The translations under genes were made by a program, and so were the position numbers. 64,000 nucleotides of DNA from CAIKMD01 sp963702925 (GTDB lineage: Bacteria; Pseudomonadota; Alphaproteobacteria; ATCC43930; CGMCC-115725), in NCBI GenBank assembly GCA_963702925.1, contig OY969771.1, positions 2,294,001-2,358,000 of the forward strand. Direction: 5' to 3'. The notes under the pieces are model-generated. The model worked only from the letters and a program-made list of their open reading frames with translations. It searched no databases and was not told the origin of the DNA. Positions 7,750-16,902 of the stretch are shown one piece after another; positions within the stretch are counted from its first letter, which is position 1, and the number at the start of each line of letters is the position of its first letter.

Positions 7750-10354
7750 TACTGAACAGGATAAGCGCCCTTTGAGCCTGGTCCGCCCCGGCGGAAAGCT
7801 CGAACTGCGCAAGCCGATCGAAACCGGCCAGGTCCGGCAAAGCTTCCCGCATGGCCGGACCAAGACCGTGCAGGTCGAGGTGCGCAAAAAGCGCGCCACC
7901 AACGCGACGCCGGAAAAACCCGTTGAGAGCGCCGCGCCGACTGTTGCCGTGGCGCCGGCCGCGGCCAAGCCTGCCACGCCGAGCGTGCGCCGCGCGGCGG
8001 TGTTGCCGCAAGGTCTGACCGAAGAGGAAAAGGCGCACCGTGTGCGCGCGCTCAAAGGCGCCATTCGCGCCGACGAGGAATCGCGCCGCCAGGCGCTCGT
8101 CGATGCCGATCGCCAGCGCGAGGAAGCGACGCGCCAGGCCGAGGAAGATGCGCGCCGCGCCGAAGAAGAGGCGCGCCGCAAGGCCGAGGAAGAGGTCAAA
8201 ACCAAAGGCGACGACGAATCGCGCAAGAAAGTCGATGATGATGCGCGCCGCAAGGCCGAAAAGGCCGAGGAAGATTCACGCCGTGAAGTTGCCGAGCGCG
8301 CCGGCAAGGCTGCTGCTGCCAAGGTCGCGGCGTTGACCGCCGCCGGCAAGGTCAAGGTCGTCGAGGAAGAGGTCGAGGAAGAATCCTCGCCGCGACGTGG
8401 GGGTTTGCGCGGCGCCGGCGCGAAGCGGCCTGCGCCCGCACCGCGCCGCGACGAGCATCGCCGCAGCAACAAGCTCACCATCACCAAGGTGCTCAACGCC
8501 GACGAGGATGAGCGCCAACGCAGCCTCGCCTCGGTGCGCCGCCATCGCGAGCGCGAGAAACAGCGCGCCCTTCAGATGCTGCAAGAGCAGACGAAGATTG
8601 TGCGCGACGTGGTCGTACCCGAAACCATCACGGTGCAAGAGCTTGCTAACCGTATGGCCGAGCGCGGCGGCGACGTGGTCAAGGCGCTGATGAAGATGGG
8701 CGTCATGGCGACGATCAATCAAACGATCGACGCCGATACGGCGGAGCTGGTCGTGACGGAGTTCGGCCACAAGATCAAGCGCGTCTCCGAAGCCGACGTC
8801 GAAATCGGGCTGCGCGGCGACGAGGATGCGCCGGAAATGCTCGAATCGCGGCCGCCGGTGGTCACCGTGATGGGCCATGTCGATCACGGCAAAACCTCGC
8901 TGCTCGATGCGTTGCGCGCGACCGACGTCGCCTCGGGCGAGGCCGGCGGCATCACGCAGCATATCGGCGCCTATCAGGTCACCCTGAAAGGCGGCCAGCG
9001 CATCACCTTCATCGATACGCCGGGCCACCAGGCCTTCACCGCGATGCGCGCGCGCGGCGCGCATGTGACCGACATCGTCATTCTGGTCGTGGCCGCCGAT
9101 GACGGCATCAAGGAACAGACGGTTGAAGCCATCCGTCACGCCAAGGCGGCGAATGCGCCGATCATCGTCGCCATCAACAAGATCGATAAGCCCGACGCCA
9201 AACCCGACCGCGTCCGTCAAGAGCTGTTGCAGCACGAAATCGTGCTCGAGAAGCTGGGCGGCGACGTGCTCGATGTCGAGGTTTCGGCGACCAAGAAGAT
9301 CAACCTCGACAAGCTCGAGGAAGCGATCTTGCTGCAAGCCGAAATCCTCGATCTCAAGGCCAATCCGCACCGGCCGGCCGAAGGCAGCGTGATCGAAGCG
9401 CAGCTCGAGCGCGGCCGCGGTCCGGTCGCGACCGTGCTGATCAAACGCGGCACGCTCAAGGTCGGCGATATTTTCGTCGCCGGCAGCGAATGGGGCCGCG
9501 TGCGCGCGCTCATCGATGATCGTGGCATGAATCTGGACGAGGCCGGTCCGGCTATGCCGGTCGAGGTGCTCGGTCTCAACGGCACGCCTCTGGCCGGCGA
9601 CGATTTCACCGTCGCCGAGAATGAAAGCCAGGCCCGCGACATCGCCGATTACCGCCAACGCCGCCGGCGCACGCAACAAGCCGCGGCGGGTGCGCGCGGC
9701 ACGCTCGAACAAATGTTCGCCCAAGCCGCGGCGGGCGTCGCGAAAGAGTTTGCGGTCGTGGTGAAGTCGGACGTTCAAGGCTCGCTCGAAGCGATCACCG
9801 GCTCGCTCGAAAAGCTCGGCACCGCCGAGGTCACGGTGCGCCTGCTGCATGCCGCGGTCGGCGGCATCAATGAGAGCGATGTCATCCTCGCCAAGGCGTC
9901 GAATGCCGTCATCATCGGCTTCAACGTGCGCGCCAATCCGCAGGCGCGCGACATGGCGCGGCGCGACGGCGTCGAGATTCGCTATTATTCGATCATTTAC
10001 GAAGTGCTCGACGACATGAAGGCGGCGCTGACGGGCCTGCTGTCGCCCACCAAGCGCGAACGCTTCCTCGGCCATGCCGCGATCCGCGAGGTGTTCAACA
10101 TCTCGAAGGTCGGCAAGGTCGCGGGCTGCATGGTGACCGAAGGCGTCGTCAAACGCGGCGCGAAGGTAAGGCTTCTGCGCGATAACATCGTCATCCACGA
10201 AGGCAGCCTCAAGACTCTGAAGCGCTTCAAGGACGAAGTCCGCGAAGTGCGCGAAGGCTTCGAATGCGGCATGGCCTTCGAGAATTACGACAATATCGAG
10301 CAGGGCGACGTCATCGAGTGCTTCGAAGTCGAAGAGGTCGCGCGCGCGCTTTGA
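7739..10354 (+). CDS. infB: Translation initiation factor IF-2
   Basis: IF-2 is the GTPase that delivers fMet-tRNA to the 30S P site. The 871-residue protein has a long charged, low-complexity N-terminal region rich in Glu, Arg and Ala (about 110-240), then the IF2_N motif, the GTP-binding domain with GHVDHGKTSLLDALR near residue 379, DTPGH and NKIDK, and the domain II-IV C-terminus. The start is GTG at 7739, inside the end of the ylxR gene. Length and layout are normal for alphaproteobacteria. Confidence 0.98.
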   Translation: MSDNTEQDKRPLSLVRPGGKLELRKPIETGQVRQSFPHGRTKTVQVEVRKKRATNATPEKPVESAAPTVAVAPAAAKPATPSVRRAAVLPQGLTEEEKAHRVRALKGAIRADEESRRQALVDADRQREEATRQAEEDARRAEEEARRKAEEEVKTKGDDESRKKVDDDARRKAEKAEEDSRREVAERAGKAAAAKVAALTAAGKVKVVEEEVEEESSPRRGGLRGAGAKRPAPAPRRDEHRRSNKLTITKVLNADEDERQRSLASVRRHREREKQRALQMLQEQTKIVRDVVVPETITVQELANRMAERGGDVVKALMKMGVMATINQTIDADTAELVVTEFGHKIKRVSEADVEIGLRGDEDAPEMLESRPPVVTVMGHVDHGKTSLLDALRATDVASGEAGGITQHIGAYQVTLKGGQRITFIDTPGHQAFTAMRARGAHVTDIVILVVAADDGIKEQTVEAIRHAKAANAPIIVAINKIDKPDAKPDRVRQELLQHEIVLEKLGGDVLDVEVSATKKINLDKLEEAILLQAEILDLKANPHRPAEGSVIEAQLERGRGPVATVLIKRGTLKVGDIFVAGSEWGRVRALIDDRGMNLDEAGPAMPVEVLGLNGTPLAGDDFTVAENESQARDIADYRQRRRRTQQAAAGARGTLEQMFAQAAAGVAKEFAVVVKSDVQGSLEAITGSLEKLGTAEVTVRLLHAAVGGINESDVILAKASNAVIIGFNVRANPQARDMARRDGVEIRYYSIIYEVLDDMKAALTGLLSPTKRERFLGHAAIREVFNISKVGKVAGCMVTEGVVKRGAKVRLLRDNIVIHEGSLKTLKRFKDEVREVREGFECGMAFENYDNIEQGDVIECFEVEEVARAL

Positions 10355-10405
10355 TGCCGCGTATCGGCCGGGCTTGTGGCCCTCTTCGCGTGAGGTAGAT
10401 CGACG

Positions 10406-10852
10406 ATGGCAGCGAAAAAAAGGCGTTCCGTCGGGCCGGCTTCGGCTGCCGGCCCAAGCCAGCGCCAATTGCGCGTCGGCGAGGAAATGCGCCACGCGCT
10501 CGCGCGCATTTTCGAGCGCGGGGATCTGCGCGATCCGGCGCTGCGCGACGCCAATCTCACCGTGACCGAAGTGCGCGTGTCGCCTGATCTGAAGCACGCC
10601 ACGGCCTTCGTGATGCCCTTGGCCGGACGCCAGGCCGATGAGGTCATGGCCGCCTTGAAACGCAGCGCATCTTTCCTGCGCACCGCCGTGGCGCGCGCGG
10701 TGACGTTGCGTTTGGCCCCGAGCCTTGCCTTCGAACTCGATGCCAGCTTCGAGCAAGCCAGCCGCATCGATGCGCTGTTGCACCGCCCGGAGGTCGCGCG
10801 CGACCTGACGCAGGACGACATCGCGCAGGACGGGACCGACGATGGCGCGTAA
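10406..10852 (+). CDS. rbfA: 30S ribosome-binding factor RbfA
   Basis: RbfA is a cold-shock KH-fold protein that binds immature 30S subunits. The 148-residue protein starts with a basic, disordered tail and then shows the family core RQLRVGEEMRHALARIFERG and VTEVRVSPDLKHATAFV. The stop overlaps the truB start by 11 bp, consistent with coupled translation in the nusA operon. Confidence 0.95.
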   Translation: MAAKKRRSVGPASAAGPSQRQLRVGEEMRHALARIFERGDLRDPALRDANLTVTEVRVSPDLKHATAFVMPLAGRQADEVMAALKRSASFLRTAVARAVTLRLAPSLAFELDASFEQASRIDALLHRPEVARDLTQDDIAQDGTDDGA

Positions 10853-11768
10853 GCCAAGCGGCCGGCCGGTGCATGGCTGGATCATTCTCGATAAGCCGCT
10901 CGGCATGACGTCGAGCCGGGCGGTCGGCGCGGTGAAGCGCCTCCTCGATGCGGCCAAGGCCGGGCATGGCGGAACGCTCGACCCGATGGCGAGCGGCGTT
11001 CTGCCGGTCGCCTTGGGCGAAGCGACCAAGACCGTGTCCTATGCGATGGCCGGCCGAAAGCTTTATCGCTTCGCCCTGTGCTGGGGCGAAGCGCGCGATA
11101 CCGACGACGCCGCCGGCCAAGTGACCGCGACAAGCGCGATCCGGCCGTCGCAAGACGCCATGTTGGCGGCGTTGCCGAGCTTCCAGGGCGTGGTCAGCCA
11201 GCGGCCGCCCGATTATTCCGCCATCAAGGTTGCAGGCGAGCGCGCTTACGATCTGGCGCGCGAGGGCGCGGTGCTGGCCCTGGCGCCGCGGCCGGTCGAG
11301 GTCGAGAGCTTGCAGCTGCTCGATTGCCCGGACGCGGATCATGCCGTGTTCGAGGCCGAGGTCGGCAAAGGCACCTATATCCGCGCGCTGGCACGCGATT
11401 TGGGGCGTCAACTTGGCACTTATGCCCATGTAACGGAGCTAAAACGCCTTTCCGTGGGCGGGTTTACGCTCGATCGGGCGATTTCCCTGGATAAACTGGA
11501 GTCGCTGGGGCATAGTGCGGCCACTTCCGAGCACCTGCTTCCGCTCGAGACCGCGCTGGACGACATCCCGGCACTGGCCTTGACGGAAGACGAGGTCCGG
11601 GCCTTGCGTTGCGGCCGTGCCGTAGCGCCATTGCGCCCCTTGGATCGGGCGCGCTTCGATGGATTTGCCGACGGCGCGACGATCCGCGCAACCAGCAATG
11701 GAAGGCTGGTCGCGTTAGTGGCATTCGATGCAGGCCTGATCCGTCCGGTGCGGGTTATGAACTTCTAG
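10842..11768 (+). CDS. truB: tRNA pseudouridine(55) synthase TruB
   Basis: TruB makes pseudouridine 55 in the T loop of tRNAs. The 308-residue protein has the catalytic segment GHGGTLDPMASGVLPVALGEATK, with the Asp of TLDP as nucleophile, plus PPDYSAIKVAGERAYDLAR and the C-terminal PUA-like tail. The ATG at 10842 lies inside the end of rbfA. The gene is followed after 14 bp by rpsO, the usual order. Confidence 0.97.
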   Translation: MARKPSGRPVHGWIILDKPLGMTSSRAVGAVKRLLDAAKAGHGGTLDPMASGVLPVALGEATKTVSYAMAGRKLYRFALCWGEARDTDDAAGQVTATSAIRPSQDAMLAALPSFQGVVSQRPPDYSAIKVAGERAYDLAREGAVLALAPRPVEVESLQLLDCPDADHAVFEAEVGKGTYIRALARDLGRQLGTYAHVTELKRLSVGGFTLDRAISLDKLESLGHSAATSEHLLPLETALDDIPALALTEDEVRALRCGRAVAPLRPLDRARFDGFADGATIRATSNGRLVALVAFDAGLIRPVRVMNF

Positions 11769-11782
11769 GCAAGGAGATATCG

Positions 11783-12052
11783 ATGTCGCTATCGCTCGTG
11801 CGCAAGCAAGAGGTTGTCAAGCAATATGCCCGCAAGGAAGGCGATACCGGCTCCCCCGAGGTGCAGGTGGCGCTGTTGTCCGAACGTATTGCCAATTTGA
11901 CCGAACATTTGACGCATCACCAAAAAGATTTCCATTCGCGCCGCGGCCTTCTGGTGATGGTGGGTCAGCGCCGCAGCCTGCTCGATTACCTGAAGCGCTC
12001 GGATGCCGGGCGCTACAACCAGTTGATCGAGCGCTTGGGACTCCGCCGCTGA
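11783..12052 (+). CDS. rpsO: 30S ribosomal protein S15
   Basis: S15 is a primary 16S rRNA-binding protein of the 30S platform. The product is 89 residues, the canonical length, with the family motifs GDTGSPEVQVALLSERI and HHKDF-like HHQKDFHSRRGLL. An ideal AAGGAG at 11771-11776 fixes the ATG at 11783 rather than upstream in-frame starts inside truB. Confidence 0.98.
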   Translation: MSLSLVRKQEVVKQYARKEGDTGSPEVQVALLSERIANLTEHLTHHQKDFHSRRGLLVMVGQRRSLLDYLKRSDAGRYNQLIERLGLRR

Positions 12053-12093
12053 GTCCCCACGCCGACACGCGCGTTTCACAGGGCGTTCGTGCC

Positions 12094-12117
12094 GCGACGA
12101 CCTTCGGGGTCGGTCGC
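12094..12117 (+). ncRNA. Stem-loop in the rpsO-pnp intergenic region
   Basis: GCGAC (12094-12098) and GACC (12099-12102) pair with GGTC (12108-12111) and GTCGC (12113-12117) around a TTCG-containing loop, with one bulged G. In enterobacteria the corresponding spacer carries an RNase III site through which PNPase controls its own mRNA. A similar role here is inference. Confidence 0.45.
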
Positions 12118-12173
12118 GCCGCGCCCGCACGCCTTTCCCCAGAGAGCAATGAGAGAAGAGAGAGAACGCCATC

Positions 12174-14405
12174 ATGTTCGAGGTATTTAGAAAAGAGTTG
12201 ATGTGGGGCGGCCGCCGCCTCGTCCTCGAGACCGGCAGAGTCGCAAGGCAAGCCGATGGCGCCGTGATGGCGACCTATGGCGAAACCACGGTGCTGTGTA
12301 CCGCGGTCGCCGCCAAACAGGCGAAGCCGGGACAGGATTTCTTCCCGCTCACGGTCAATTACCAGGAGAAGACCTTCGCCGCGGGCAAGATCCCCGGCGG
12401 CTTCTTCAAGCGCGAAGGCCGTCCGTCCGAGAAAGAGGTGCTCACTTCGCGCCTCATCGATCGGCCGATCCGTCCGCTGTTCGCGCCGGAGTTCCGCAAC
12501 GAGACACAAGTCGTCTGCACCGTGCTGAGCCACGATCTCGAGAACGATCCCGATATCGTCGCCCTGGTCGGTGCTTCGGCGGCGCTCACCTTGTCGGGCA
12601 TACCGTTTCTCGGCCCGATCGGCGGCGCGCGCGTTGGCTATATCGACGGCCAATATGTCGTGAACCCGAAGCTCGACGAGATTCCGAACACGCAGCTCGA
12701 TCTGCTCGTCGCGGGCACGATGGAAGGTGTGCTGATGGTCGAATCCGAGGCGAAAGAGCTCTCGGAAGACGTCATGCTCGGCGCTGTCATGTTCGGCCAT
12801 CGCTCGTTCCAGCCGGTGATCCAGGCGATCATCGAATTGGCCGAAGCTGCCGCCAAGGAGCCTTGGAACCTGCCCGAGAAGCCGGCAACCGCAGCCGCGA
12901 TCGAGGCAACGCTGCGCGGCGCGGTGGCATCCGATCTCGCTGCAGCCTATGCCGACCAGCAGAAGCAAAGCCGCTCGAACAAGCTCGACGCGGCGAAAGC
13001 GAAGATCGCCGAACTCTTCGCCGAGCCGGCCGAGCAAGCTCTCGCCGGCAAGATTTTCAAGGAGCTCGAGAAGGACATCGTCCGCGGTGCGATCATCGCC
13101 GGCAAGCCGCGTATCGATGGGCGCGATACCAAGACGGTGCGGCCGATTTCGGTCGAGGTCGGCGTGCTGCCGCGCGCCCATGGCTCGGCGCTCTTCACCC
13201 GCGGCGAGACCCAGGCGCTTGCCGTGGCGACGCTCGGCACCGGTCAGGACGAGCAGATTATTGACGCGCTCGAAGGCGAATATCGCTCGAACTTCCTGCT
13301 GCATTACAATTTCCCGCCCTACTCCACCGGCGAGACCGGCCGTATGGGAAGCCCGGGGCGGCGCGAGATCGGCCATGGCAAGCTCGCCTGGCGCGCGGTC
13401 CATCCGCTTCTGCCCGAGAAGGAAAAATTCCCCTACACGATCCGCGTCGTCTCCGAGATCACCGAATCCAACGGTTCGTCCTCGATGGCGACGGTGTGCG
13501 GCGCGTCCTTGTCGCTGATGGATGCGGGCGTTCCGCTGCTGCGGCCGGTCGCCGGCATCGCCATGGGCCTCATCAAGGAAGCCGATAAATTCGCCGTGCT
13601 CACCGACATTCTCGGCGACGAGGATCATCTCGGCGACATGGACTTCAAGGTCGCCGGCACGGAAAAGGGCGTCACCGCGTTGCAGATGGACATCAAGATC
13701 ACCTCGATTACCGAGGAGATCATGCGCGTGGCATTGCACCAGGCCCAGGCCGGCCGGATGCACATCCTCGCGGAAATGTCCAAGGCGCTCGATCAGGCGC
13801 GGGAAGGCGTGTCGTCGAACGCGCCGCGCATCACCACCATCACCATTCCGAAGGACAAGATCCGCGAGGTGATCGGTTCGGGCGGCAAAGTGATCCGCGA
13901 GATTTGCGAGGTCACCGGTGCCAAGATCGACATCGAGGATGACGGCACGATCAAGGTGGCGGCGGTCGATGGCGACGCATCGCGTGCGGCGATCGATTGG
14001 ATTCGCGGCATCGTCGCCGAGCCGGAGCTCGGCGTGATCTATAGCGGCAAGGTGGTCAAGACGGTCGATTTCGGCGCCTTCGTCAATTTCCTCGGCGCGC
14101 GCGACGGCCTCGTCCACATCAGCGAGCTGGCCCCGCATCGCGTCGGCAAGACCACCGACGTGGTCAAGGTCGGTGACCAGGTGAAGGTCAAGGTGTTGGG
14201 TTTCGATGACCGCGGCAAGGTCAAGCTCAGCATGAAGCAGGTCGACCAGACGACGGGCGAGGACATCAGCGGCAAGCTTGGCGACGAACGCCGGCAGCGT
14301 GATGACTTCGAAGACCGCGCAAGCGCCGGCCGCCTCCTGACCGGGCGTGGCCTGCTGCATCGCGCGGTATCTGACATGATCGGCTCGGGAGGGTCGCAGC
14401 CGTGA
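12174..14405 (+). CDS. pnp: Polyribonucleotide nucleotidyltransferase (PNPase)
   Basis: PNPase is the phosphorolytic 3'-to-5' exoribonuclease of the degradosome. The 743-residue protein contains two RNase PH-like cores separated by an alpha-helical domain, the catalytic region with GTGQDEQIIDALEG and FPPYSTGETGRMGSPGRREIGHG, a KH domain (GSGGKVIREI, near 565) and an S1 domain (about 620-690). The tail after the S1 domain is a short, charged, family-variable stretch. The TGA stop overlaps the GTG start of the next gene as GTGA, which suggests translational coupling. Confidence 0.97.
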   Translation: MFEVFRKELMWGGRRLVLETGRVARQADGAVMATYGETTVLCTAVAAKQAKPGQDFFPLTVNYQEKTFAAGKIPGGFFKREGRPSEKEVLTSRLIDRPIRPLFAPEFRNETQVVCTVLSHDLENDPDIVALVGASAALTLSGIPFLGPIGGARVGYIDGQYVVNPKLDEIPNTQLDLLVAGTMEGVLMVESEAKELSEDVMLGAVMFGHRSFQPVIQAIIELAEAAAKEPWNLPEKPATAAAIEATLRGAVASDLAAAYADQQKQSRSNKLDAAKAKIAELFAEPAEQALAGKIFKELEKDIVRGAIIAGKPRIDGRDTKTVRPISVEVGVLPRAHGSALFTRGETQALAVATLGTGQDEQIIDALEGEYRSNFLLHYNFPPYSTGETGRMGSPGRREIGHGKLAWRAVHPLLPEKEKFPYTIRVVSEITESNGSSSMATVCGASLSLMDAGVPLLRPVAGIAMGLIKEADKFAVLTDILGDEDHLGDMDFKVAGTEKGVTALQMDIKITSITEEIMRVALHQAQAGRMHILAEMSKALDQAREGVSSNAPRITTITIPKDKIREVIGSGGKVIREICEVTGAKIDIEDDGTIKVAAVDGDASRAAIDWIRGIVAEPELGVIYSGKVVKTVDFGAFVNFLGARDGLVHISELAPHRVGKTTDVVKVGDQVKVKVLGFDDRGKVKLSMKQVDQTTGEDISGKLGDERRQRDDFEDRASAGRLLTGRGLLHRAVSDMIGSGGSQP

Positions 14406-15799
14406 AAGCGCTTAACCCGGTGATCATGTCGGGTCGCGAAGTGCTGCCGCTGGTCGAAGGCGGCAAGGGCATTTCCGTCTCCAACGGCGAAAGCTCCGGT
14501 GCCTGGGCGGCGTGCAACGGCGTCGGCACCTTCTCGGGCGTCAACGCCGACAGTTTCGACGAACAGGGCCGGAAAGACCCGCAGATCTATTACGGCCGCA
14601 CCCGCCGCGAGCGCCACGAGGAGCTGGTACAATTCGCCATCGCCGGCGGCATCCAACAGGCGCGGATGGCCTATGAGCGCGCGGGCGGTGCCGGCCGCAT
14701 CCACATGAATATCCTGTGGGAGATGGCGGCGGCCGAGCGCATTCTCCATGGCGTGCTCGAAGGCGCGCGCGATCTCATCAACGGGGTCACGTGCGGCGCC
14801 GGCATGCCCTATCGCATCGCCGAGATCTGTTCGCGCTACAACGTCCATTATTATCCGATCATTTCCTCGGCGCGCGCCTTCCGCGCGCTGTGGAAGCGCG
14901 CCTATCATAAATTCCGCGATTGGATGGGCGCCGTCGTCTACGAGGATCCTTGGCTCGCGGGCGGCCATAACGGCATTACCAACAGCGAGAATCCGGAAAA
15001 GCCCGAGCCGCCCTTTCCGCGCGTGCTCGAGCTGCGCAAGATGATGCGCGAATACGGGCTCGATCAGATTCCGATCGTGATGGCGGGCGGCGTCTGGTGT
15101 CTGCGCGAGTGGGAGGATTGGATCGACAATCCCGATCTCGGGCCGATCGCCTTCCAGTTCGGCACGCGCCCCTTGCTCACCAAGGAAAGCCCGATCTCCG
15201 ACGCCTGGAAGCACAAGCTTCTGACTCTCGGCAAAGGCGACGTCCATCTCAATCGCTTCAGCCCGACCGGTTTCTACTCCTCGGCGGTGCGCAATAATTT
15301 CCTGCGCGAATTGTCGGATCGCAACGAGCGCCAGGTCGCCTATTCGATCGAGCCGGTCGGCGACCATCTCGCGGCGCTGGAAATCGGCGCGCGCAAGCGG
15401 ATCGTCTATCTGACGCCGCATGACCGCGAACGCGCCTTGGGCTGGATCAACCAAGGCTTCACCGAGGCGCTGCGCACGCCGGATTCGACGCTCATCTTCG
15501 TCGACACGAGCAAGGCCTACGAAATCCGCAACGATCAGATAAATTGCATGGGTTGCCTCTCGGCCTGCCTGTTCTCCAATTGGGCGCAGAACGAGGAAGG
15601 CACGACCGGCAAGAAGGCGGACCCGCGCAGCTTCTGCATCCAAAAGACGCTGCAGGCGATCAGCCATTCGGATGATTGCGACTTCGAGCTGATGTTCGCC
15701 GGGCACAACGCCTACCGTTTCGCGCAAGACCCGTTTTACGCCAACGGTTTCATCCCGAGCGTGCGCGAGCTGGTGGAGCGTTTGAAAACCGGCGATTGA
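14402..15799 (+). CDS. Nitronate monooxygenase-like flavin oxidoreductase, long form
   Basis: This 465-residue protein belongs to the NMO/2-nitropropane dioxygenase TIM-barrel family of FMN enzymes (COG2070). Recognisable parts are ITCGAGMP-like VTCGAGMPYR, VVYEDPWLAGGHNG and the FMN-phosphate region IVMAGGVW with FQFGTRPLLT. It is about 100 residues longer than typical NMOs because of a C-terminal region with a cysteine cluster (CMGCLSAC, then a further Cys near PRSFCIQKT). Long homologues sit near pnp in related alphaproteobacteria, as I recall. The substrate is unknown, and the nitronate activity is a family-level guess. Confidence 0.75.
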   Translation: MKALNPVIMSGREVLPLVEGGKGISVSNGESSGAWAACNGVGTFSGVNADSFDEQGRKDPQIYYGRTRRERHEELVQFAIAGGIQQARMAYERAGGAGRIHMNILWEMAAAERILHGVLEGARDLINGVTCGAGMPYRIAEICSRYNVHYYPIISSARAFRALWKRAYHKFRDWMGAVVYEDPWLAGGHNGITNSENPEKPEPPFPRVLELRKMMREYGLDQIPIVMAGGVWCLREWEDWIDNPDLGPIAFQFGTRPLLTKESPISDAWKHKLLTLGKGDVHLNRFSPTGFYSSAVRNNFLRELSDRNERQVAYSIEPVGDHLAALEIGARKRIVYLTPHDRERALGWINQGFTEALRTPDSTLIFVDTSKAYEIRNDQINCMGCLSACLFSNWAQNEEGTTGKKADPRSFCIQKTLQAISHSDDCDFELMFAGHNAYRFAQDPFYANGFIPSVRELVERLKTGD

Positions 15800-15862
15800 G
15801 CTTGCTGTCTTGGGCCGCGCGGCGTCGAACGGGCTTGGCCTCGGCGGCGTCCTAGGGTAAAT

Positions 15863-15879
15863 TTTGGACCGCCTCTAAA
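15863..15879. promoter_or_regulatory. Possible degenerate Irr box upstream of irr
   Basis: TTTGGA (15863-15868) and TCTAAA (15874-15879) form an imperfect inverted repeat (one mismatch, 5-bp spacer) about 25 bp upstream of the irr start. It resembles the half-site of the stronger palindrome before rubrerythrin. Autoregulation is only a suggestion. Confidence 0.25.
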
Positions 15880-15901
15880 CTAGGCCGGCTTCCCTGCCCA
15901 T

Positions 15902-16333
15902 ATGAGCGCCATGACCGCTTCCCGCCCTTTTGCCAACGCCCTGGAAATGCTGCGCGCGGCGGAGCTCCGCCCGACGCGGCAGCGGCTTGCCCTGGCGCGT
16001 CTTCTGTTCGACAAGGGCGACCGTCACGTTACCGCCGAGCAGCTCCACGGCGAAGCGCTGAGCGCCTCCGTCGTCGTGTCGCTCGCCACGGTCTACAACA
16101 CGCTGCACCAATTCGTGTCCGCGGGTTTGCTGCGCGAGGTCGTGGTCAACCCCGGCCGTTCTTATTTCGACACCAACACCGCCGACCATCACCATTTCTT
16201 CTTCGAGGAAACCGGGCGGCTGATGGACATACCGAGCGACCACATCAACGTGACCAATTTGCCGCAGCCGCCGCATGGCGCGATCAAGCGGGTTGACGTC
16301 ACCATCCGCGTGGGCGGCAAATCGAGCGCTTGA
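15902..16333 (+). CDS. irr: Fur-family iron response regulator Irr
   Basis: This 143-residue protein is a Fur-superfamily repressor. The N-terminal winged helix reads AELRPTRQRLALARLLFDKG and SLATVYNTLHQF. The dimerisation domain has the Irr hallmark DHHHFFFEETGRLMDIPSDH, a His-rich heme-binding segment, and it lacks the C-terminal cysteine pairs of Fur. No N-terminal Cys-Pro heme motif is present, as in Rhizobium-type Irr. Irr senses heme status and acts when iron is low. It lies directly upstream of the rubrerythrin gene, which carries a matching palindrome. Confidence 0.85.
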   Translation: MSAMTASRPFANALEMLRAAELRPTRQRLALARLLFDKGDRHVTAEQLHGEALSASVVVSLATVYNTLHQFVSAGLLREVVVNPGRSYFDTNTADHHHFFFEETGRLMDIPSDHINVTNLPQPPHGAIKRVDVTIRVGGKSSA

Positions 16334-16356
16334 CGCCGTCTAGCGAAAGACTTAAT

Positions 16357-16371
16357 TTAGAATCGTTCTAA
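16357..16371. promoter_or_regulatory. Iron-control (Irr/ICE-like) palindrome before rubrerythrin
   Basis: TTAGAA-TCG-TTCTAA is a perfect 6-3-6 palindrome ending 18 bp before the rubrerythrin ATG. It matches the style of alphaproteobacterial iron control elements bound by Irr. Placed against the ribosome-binding site, it would overlap the promoter or transcription start and most simply act in repression. Binding is inferred from sequence. Confidence 0.6.
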
Positions 16372-16389
16372 TTCAGTGAGGAGGGTACT

Positions 16390-16809
16390 ATGCCGAAGCT
16401 GCAAGGATCGAAGACCGAAGGAAATCTGAAAGAGGCATTCGCCGGCGAAAGCCAGGCCAATCGCCGCTATCTCTATTTCGCACAGAAGGCCGACGTCGAA
16501 GGCTATAACGACGTCGCGGCCGTGTTCCGCTCGACCGCCGAAGGCGAAACCGGCCATGCGCACGGCCATCTCGAATATCTCGCCGAGGTTGGCGACCCCG
16601 CGACCGGCAAGCCGATCGGATCGACCTCGAAGAATCTCGTCGCCGCGATCGCGGGCGAGACCCACGAATACACCGACATGTATCCCGGCATGGCGCGCAC
16701 CGCCCGCCAGGAAGGCTTCGACGAAATCGCCGATTGGTTCGAAACCCTCGCCAAGGCGGAAAAGTCGCATGCCGGCCGCTTCCAGAAGGCGCTCGACACT
16801 CTCGGCTGA
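16390..16809 (+). CDS. Rubrerythrin (diiron domain only)
   Basis: This is a 139-residue cytosolic ferritin-like diiron protein, probably a peroxide reductase. Ligand motifs are Glu20 in EAFAGES, Glu53-x-x-His56 in EGETGH and the later ExxH in AKAEKSHAGRF. The C-terminal rubredoxin domain of classical rubrerythrin is absent, so an external electron donor is needed. GAGGAGGG upstream makes a strong ribosome-binding site for the ATG at 16390. An Irr-like palindrome lies upstream and a 9-bp hairpin lies between it and the Fe-S gene downstream. Confidence 0.9.
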   Translation: MPKLQGSKTEGNLKEAFAGESQANRRYLYFAQKADVEGYNDVAAVFRSTAEGETGHAHGHLEYLAEVGDPATGKPIGSTSKNLVAAIAGETHEYTDMYPGMARTARQEGFDEIADWFETLAKAEKSHAGRFQKALDTLG

Positions 16810-16842
16810 TTCGACGCGCGCGAGCGCTGATTGAGATGATTT

Positions 16843-16870
16843 CGAAGGGGCGTCGAGCGCTGCCCCTTCG
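16843..16870 (+). terminator. Stem-loop between rubrerythrin and the Fe-S protein gene
   Basis: CGAAGGGGC (16843-16851) pairs perfectly with GCCCCTTCG (16862-16870) around a 10-nt loop. No long U tract follows, so it may work as a partial terminator or as an mRNA 3' stabiliser that lets rubrerythrin be expressed above the two downstream genes. Confidence 0.5.
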
Positions 16871-16902
16871 CTTTCTCGGCATCGAGTGAGGAGCCACGGG
16901 AC

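Noticed and set aside
8276..11029. 917-residue antisense open frame opposite infB and rbfA
   Set aside because: It mirrors the high-GC third positions of genuine genes, has low-complexity His/Asp/Arg composition and no family motifs.
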